A stretch of 64,000 nt of DNA. Source: an uncultured Lachnospiraceae bacterium. Lineage in GTDB: Bacteria > Bacillota > Clostridia > Lachnospirales > Lachnospiraceae. The notes under the pieces are model-generated. The model was not told where the DNA came from, made no database searches, and worked only from the letters and a program-made list of their open reading frames with translations. The DNA is taken from assembly GCA_947382625.1 (NCBI GenBank), contig CANDAG010000004.1, positions 62,001 to 126,000 on the forward strand. Reading direction: 5' to 3'. The position numbers and the translations under genes were made by a program. How positions within the stretch are numbered: the stretch's first letter is position 1; each line of letters opens with the position of its first letter. Shown here piece after piece: positions 61,718 to 64,000 of this stretch.

Positions 61718-62299
61718 ATGAAAGTATTAGGAATTAACGGAAGCGCCAGAGAAGATGGTAACACAGCCATACTGATCAGGAAGGTGTTTGAGGAACTGGA
61801 GGCGGCAGGCATTGAGACGGAACTGGTGCAGTTTTCCGGGCAGGTCATTGAACCTTGTAAGGCGTGCTGGGCTTGTGGCGGACAGAAAAACTGTGTCCAT
61901 CGGAAGGATATTTTCCGCGATGTTTTTGAAAAGATGGCTGGAGCAGACGGCATCCTGCTGGGTTCTCCTGTATATTCTGCAAATGTTTCTTCAAATATGC
62001 AGGCATTTTTGGAACGGGCGGCAGTGGTGGGTGACATGAATCCCGGGCTGTTCATGCATAAAGTGGGAGCGTCGGTTGCAGCAGCCCGGCGTGGCGGCGC
62101 ATTGCAGGCGGTTGATGCCATGAACCATTTTTTCCTGAACCATGAGATGTATGTTGTGGGCTCTGTCTATTGGAATATGGTATACGGACAGATGCCGGGG
62201 GATGTCTTGAAAGATGAAGAGGGCATTGCCAATATGAAAAACCTTGGGCGGAATATGGCGTTTCTTTTGAAGGCGCTAAAACAGGAGGAGACGGCATGA
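61718..62299 (+). CDS. NADPH-dependent FMN reductase / iron-sulfur flavoprotein-like, 193 aa
   Basis: Flavodoxin-fold reductase. The FMN phosphate loop is INGSAREDGNTAIL (6-19), a cysteine set CKACWACGGQKNC (about 47-59) is of the kind that binds a cluster in iron-sulfur flavoproteins, and GSPVYSANVSSNMQAFLER is the second flavin loop. It is soluble. The ribosome site GGAGGTAAGG precedes the ATG. Its stop overlaps the ATG of the next flavodoxin-like frame (ATGA). It probably supplies or stores electrons for the redox cluster. Confidence 0.9.
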   Translation: MKVLGINGSAREDGNTAILIRKVFEELEAAGIETELVQFSGQVIEPCKACWACGGQKNCVHRKDIFRDVFEKMAGADGILLGSPVYSANVSSNMQAFLERAAVVGDMNPGLFMHKVGASVAAARRGGALQAVDAMNHFFLNHEMYVVGSVYWNMVYGQMPGDVLKDEEGIANMKNLGRNMAFLLKALKQEETA

Positions 62300-62815
62300 T
62301 AAGGAGGCTTACGGTTATTGTTTTATCCATATTTTTCTTGTACAGGTACAATGGAAGCTCTGGCGGGATATGCCGCGGATATTCTTGGGGCAGATGTTTA
62401 TGAAATAGTACCGGAGGAGCCGTATACAGATGCGGACCTGGCTTATTATACCGGTGGACGTGCTGATCAGGAGCAGGATGATCCGGATGCCCGTCCCGCT
62501 ATTTCGGGTAGCGTGGAGAATATGGAGGAATACGATACGGTTCTTTTGGGCTATCCGATCTGGCATGGGCAGGCTCCGCGCATCATTAGTACATTTCTGG
62601 AAAGCTATGATTTTGCAGGAAAGACAATTGTTCCGTTTTGTACTTCTCATAGTAGCGGAGTGGGGTCAAGTGCGGATAACCTTCATTCGCTCTGTGCTGA
62701 CAGCACGGAATGGAAAGATGGGACGAGGTTTGGGGGAGGAACCGAAAAAGATATGATAGAAGAAAAATGCTGTTGGAATTTGTTATATGCATTACTTTTC
62801 AATAGCATCAAATGA
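62296..62815 (+). pseudogene. Flavodoxin-like gene with a probable early frameshift
   Basis: The main frame (62318-62815) encodes a flavodoxin-4 type protein (YFSCTGT phosphate loop, LLGYPIWHGQAPRIISTFLE, FCTSHSSGVGSSADNL). The natural start appears to be the ATG at 62296, overlapping the previous stop and preceded by AGGAGG, but that frame (MIRRLTVIVLS) shifts out. Removing one T from the run 62321-62324 would join MIRRLTVIV to YPYFSCTGT exactly. Either the gene is broken, a sequencing slip is present, or a TTG at 62318 (AAGGAGG 10 nt upstream) rescues it. The C-terminus also departs from the family after about residue 150. Confidence 0.7.
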
Positions 62816-62860
62816 TATGTGACAAAAATAACAATGATCAAATGGATAATTAGGGGCGCG

Positions 62861-63451
62861 CTAATCATTTTTCTTACTATATCCCACTGTAATCATCGTG
62901 ATGTAATCCTCCTGTCCGTTTAAGGCCATTTCGTTCAGTCCTTCTTCATATGCATATCCATGCAGTTCCGGGCGGTGTTCTTCCGCATAAGCACAGACAG
63001 TGCGGTATATTTCTTCCAACTTGTGCCATTTCCTAATACAAAAAGTTCGCAGATAAGTGCCAGCGGGCATTACTGCATTGTATATTTCTACATCTTGCCT
63101 GCTGTAAGCAAAAAAGCAGTCATAACAGTCAAAATCACCGTTTTGGATATGTTCTGTCGTAATGTGGCTTCCCAAATTATCGTAAAAACCGAAAGCTGAT
63201 TTCGGCCGCAGGGAAAAGTCCCCGGCAACTGCGAAATCACCATCATCATAGGCGCCTGTGATAGGGACACTGAGCAGGACACGTTGCTCAGGCAGCGTAA
63301 CGGTTTCTATTTTTCCGTGTTCTGCGGTAAGACCCAGCGACAGCTTTTCTGATTTTTTCTCCAAAAAAGATTTTGTGCTTAACAGCTCTTGGATTGACCC
63401 CGGTGAGTTTCGCAAATTGCCCGGTGGTATATAAATATTTTTCATTTTCAT
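62861..63451 (-). pseudogene. MerR-type regulator, broken
   Basis: The C-terminal 150 residues are a good effector-binding domain of MerR/BmrR style (SLGLTAEHGKIETVTLPEQR to the end). The N-terminal helix-turn-helix is out of frame: one frame over, the DNA after codon 7 encodes YTTGQFAKLTGVNPRAV, the usual MerR start. The stretch between the helix-turn-helix and the effector domain (about 80 residues) is missing. So one frameshift and one deletion have removed DNA binding. The gene is preceded by a MerR-type promoter on the opposite strand. Confidence 0.75.
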
Positions 63452-63461
63452 AAGAAACCTC

Positions 63462-63492
63462 TTGACTTTACAGTTACTGTATAGATTATGCT
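63462..63492 (+). promoter_or_regulatory. MerR-type promoter with 19-bp spacer
   Basis: TTGACT (63462-63467) and TATGCT (63487-63492) are 19 nt apart, the stretched spacing that MerR activators untwist, with the dyad TACAGTTACTGTA in the spacer. It points rightwards, away from the broken regulator, towards the acetyltransferase at 63676. Confidence 0.6.
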
Positions 63493-63610
63493 TCCATATG
63501 TAAAAGGAAATTGCAACTAGAAAAAGAAAAACGAAAGGCAACCCTTTCACAAAAAAGTTTGTGGCAGCACTGTATCCACAAACTCTACAGGCATTCATGC
63601 CTGTGCACAA

Positions 63611-63643
63611 CAAACGCTGTCACGCTTTGCGTGCCGGCTTATT
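63611..63643. repeat. Dispersed palindrome, family C, copy 3 (inverted)
   Basis: Reverse of the unit at 35819 and 37275: CAAAC, then arms GCTGTCACGC and GCGTGCCGGC, then TTATT. A TTGTAAC next to it matches the TTACAA that precedes copy 2. Confidence 0.75.
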
Positions 63644-63675
63644 GTAACAAACACAGTGCAGAAATGAGGGAAATT

Positions 63676-64000
63676 ATGGAAATCAGGAATGCAGAGGAAG
63701 AACAGTGGGGGAAAATCAGAGAGATTTATTTTGAGGCTTTTCCAAAGTCAGAACGGAAACCTTTTTTTACAGTCAGGCGGTCAGTGAAGAAAGGAAAAGC
63801 ACAGGTTTTAACAGCTTTGGAGGAAGATGCTTTGTTGGGGTTTGCCATGGCAATCCCATATCACGATATGGTGATGGTAGATTATCTGGCTGTTTCCGGG
63901 AAAATACGCAGCCAGGGTACCGGGAGCAGGATCATGCAGGAGGTGTGCCGGAAATTCCCTGACAAAAGGATTGTCCTTCTGATCGAGCGGCCCGATGAGA
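63676..64000 (+). CDS. GNAT-family N-acetyltransferase, N-terminal part (runs off the window)
   Basis: First 108 codons of an acetyl-CoA-dependent acyltransferase. Strands and motif order fit the GNAT fold: helix 1 (WGKIREIYFEAFPKSERKPF), strand 4 (MVMVDYLAVSGKIRSQGTGS) with the acetyl-CoA loop R/Q-x-x-G-x-G as RSQGTGS, and strand 5 (RIVLLIERPDE). The ATG at 63676 follows GAGGG. The substrate is unknown. It lies downstream of the MerR-type promoter. Confidence 0.82.
   Translation, partial: MEIRNAEEEQWGKIREIYFEAFPKSERKPFFTVRRSVKKGKAQVLTALEEDALLGFAMAIPYHDMVMVDYLAVSGKIRSQGTGSRIMQEVCRKFPDKRIVLLIERPDE

Overview
The window looks like a chromosomal segment of a gut Lachnospiraceae-type Clostridia. 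The signs are moderate GC, consensus sigma-A promoters, strong GGAGG ribosome sites with frequent GTG/TTG starts, and gene families typical of that group (DUF5716/DUF5717-like module, DUF1062, CD3324 family, YtcP/LplB-type sugar permeases, Bce-like signalling). This placement rests on gene content and family recall, not on a search. I saw no rRNA, tRNA, CRISPR array or intact insertion sequence.

Layout. 0-2.4 kb: a leftward pair of ABC exporter half-transporters. 2.4-9.4 kb: a rightward four-gene operon of unknown function (a very large alpha-helical repeat protein, an actin/Hsp70-fold ATPase-like protein, a TPR-like protein and a coiled-coil membrane protein). 9.5-13.2 kb: purC-purB-purF-like, where the PurF-like enzyme lacks the N-terminal cysteine nucleophile. 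13.2-18 kb: a MATE exporter, then a copper-stress operon (CsoR with two operators, and CopA fused in frame to a CopZ domain that keeps its own ribosome site). 18-24.4 kb: a SWIM/SNF2 helicase with two small unknown proteins and a coupled LysR regulator. 24.4-35.8 kb: carbohydrate genes (GH3, GH43, TauE-like exporter) and a sulfated-glycan type locus (membrane AraC regulator, two permeases, binding lipoprotein, sulfatase). 35.8-37.3 kb: a graveyard of truncated and fused genes. 37.4-43.3 kb: AAA/PD-(D/E)XK protein, YfcE-like phosphoesterase, an unknown protein and a hybrid sensor kinase. 43.3-47.9 kb: an orphan binding lipoprotein, a SUFU protein, an AgrC/LytTR-type pair and a DUF6440 protein. 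48-50 kb: DUF1062, methyltransferase and CD3324-family genes. 50-53 kb: a GH36 enzyme and an HTH/beta-helix protein. 53-58.2 kb: a two-component system with a FtsX-type ABC transporter. 58.2-64 kb: a zinc-ribbon membrane protein, a LysR-controlled redox cluster (acetyltransferase, aldo/keto reductase, two flavoproteins), a broken MerR gene and a partial GNAT.

The most interesting signal is a pair of erm-style translational attenuators upstream of the DUF1062 and CD3324-family genes. Each has an 8-codon leader peptide ending Ala-stop, a hairpin containing that stop codon, a competing downstream arm and a sequestered Shine-Dalgarno. The two differ in sequence but keep the same pairing logic. 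The window also carries three families of dispersed palindromic repeats, a copA-copZ fusion with an internal start, a dual-start lipoprotein/cytoplasmic aldo/keto reductase, and several clearly decayed genes.
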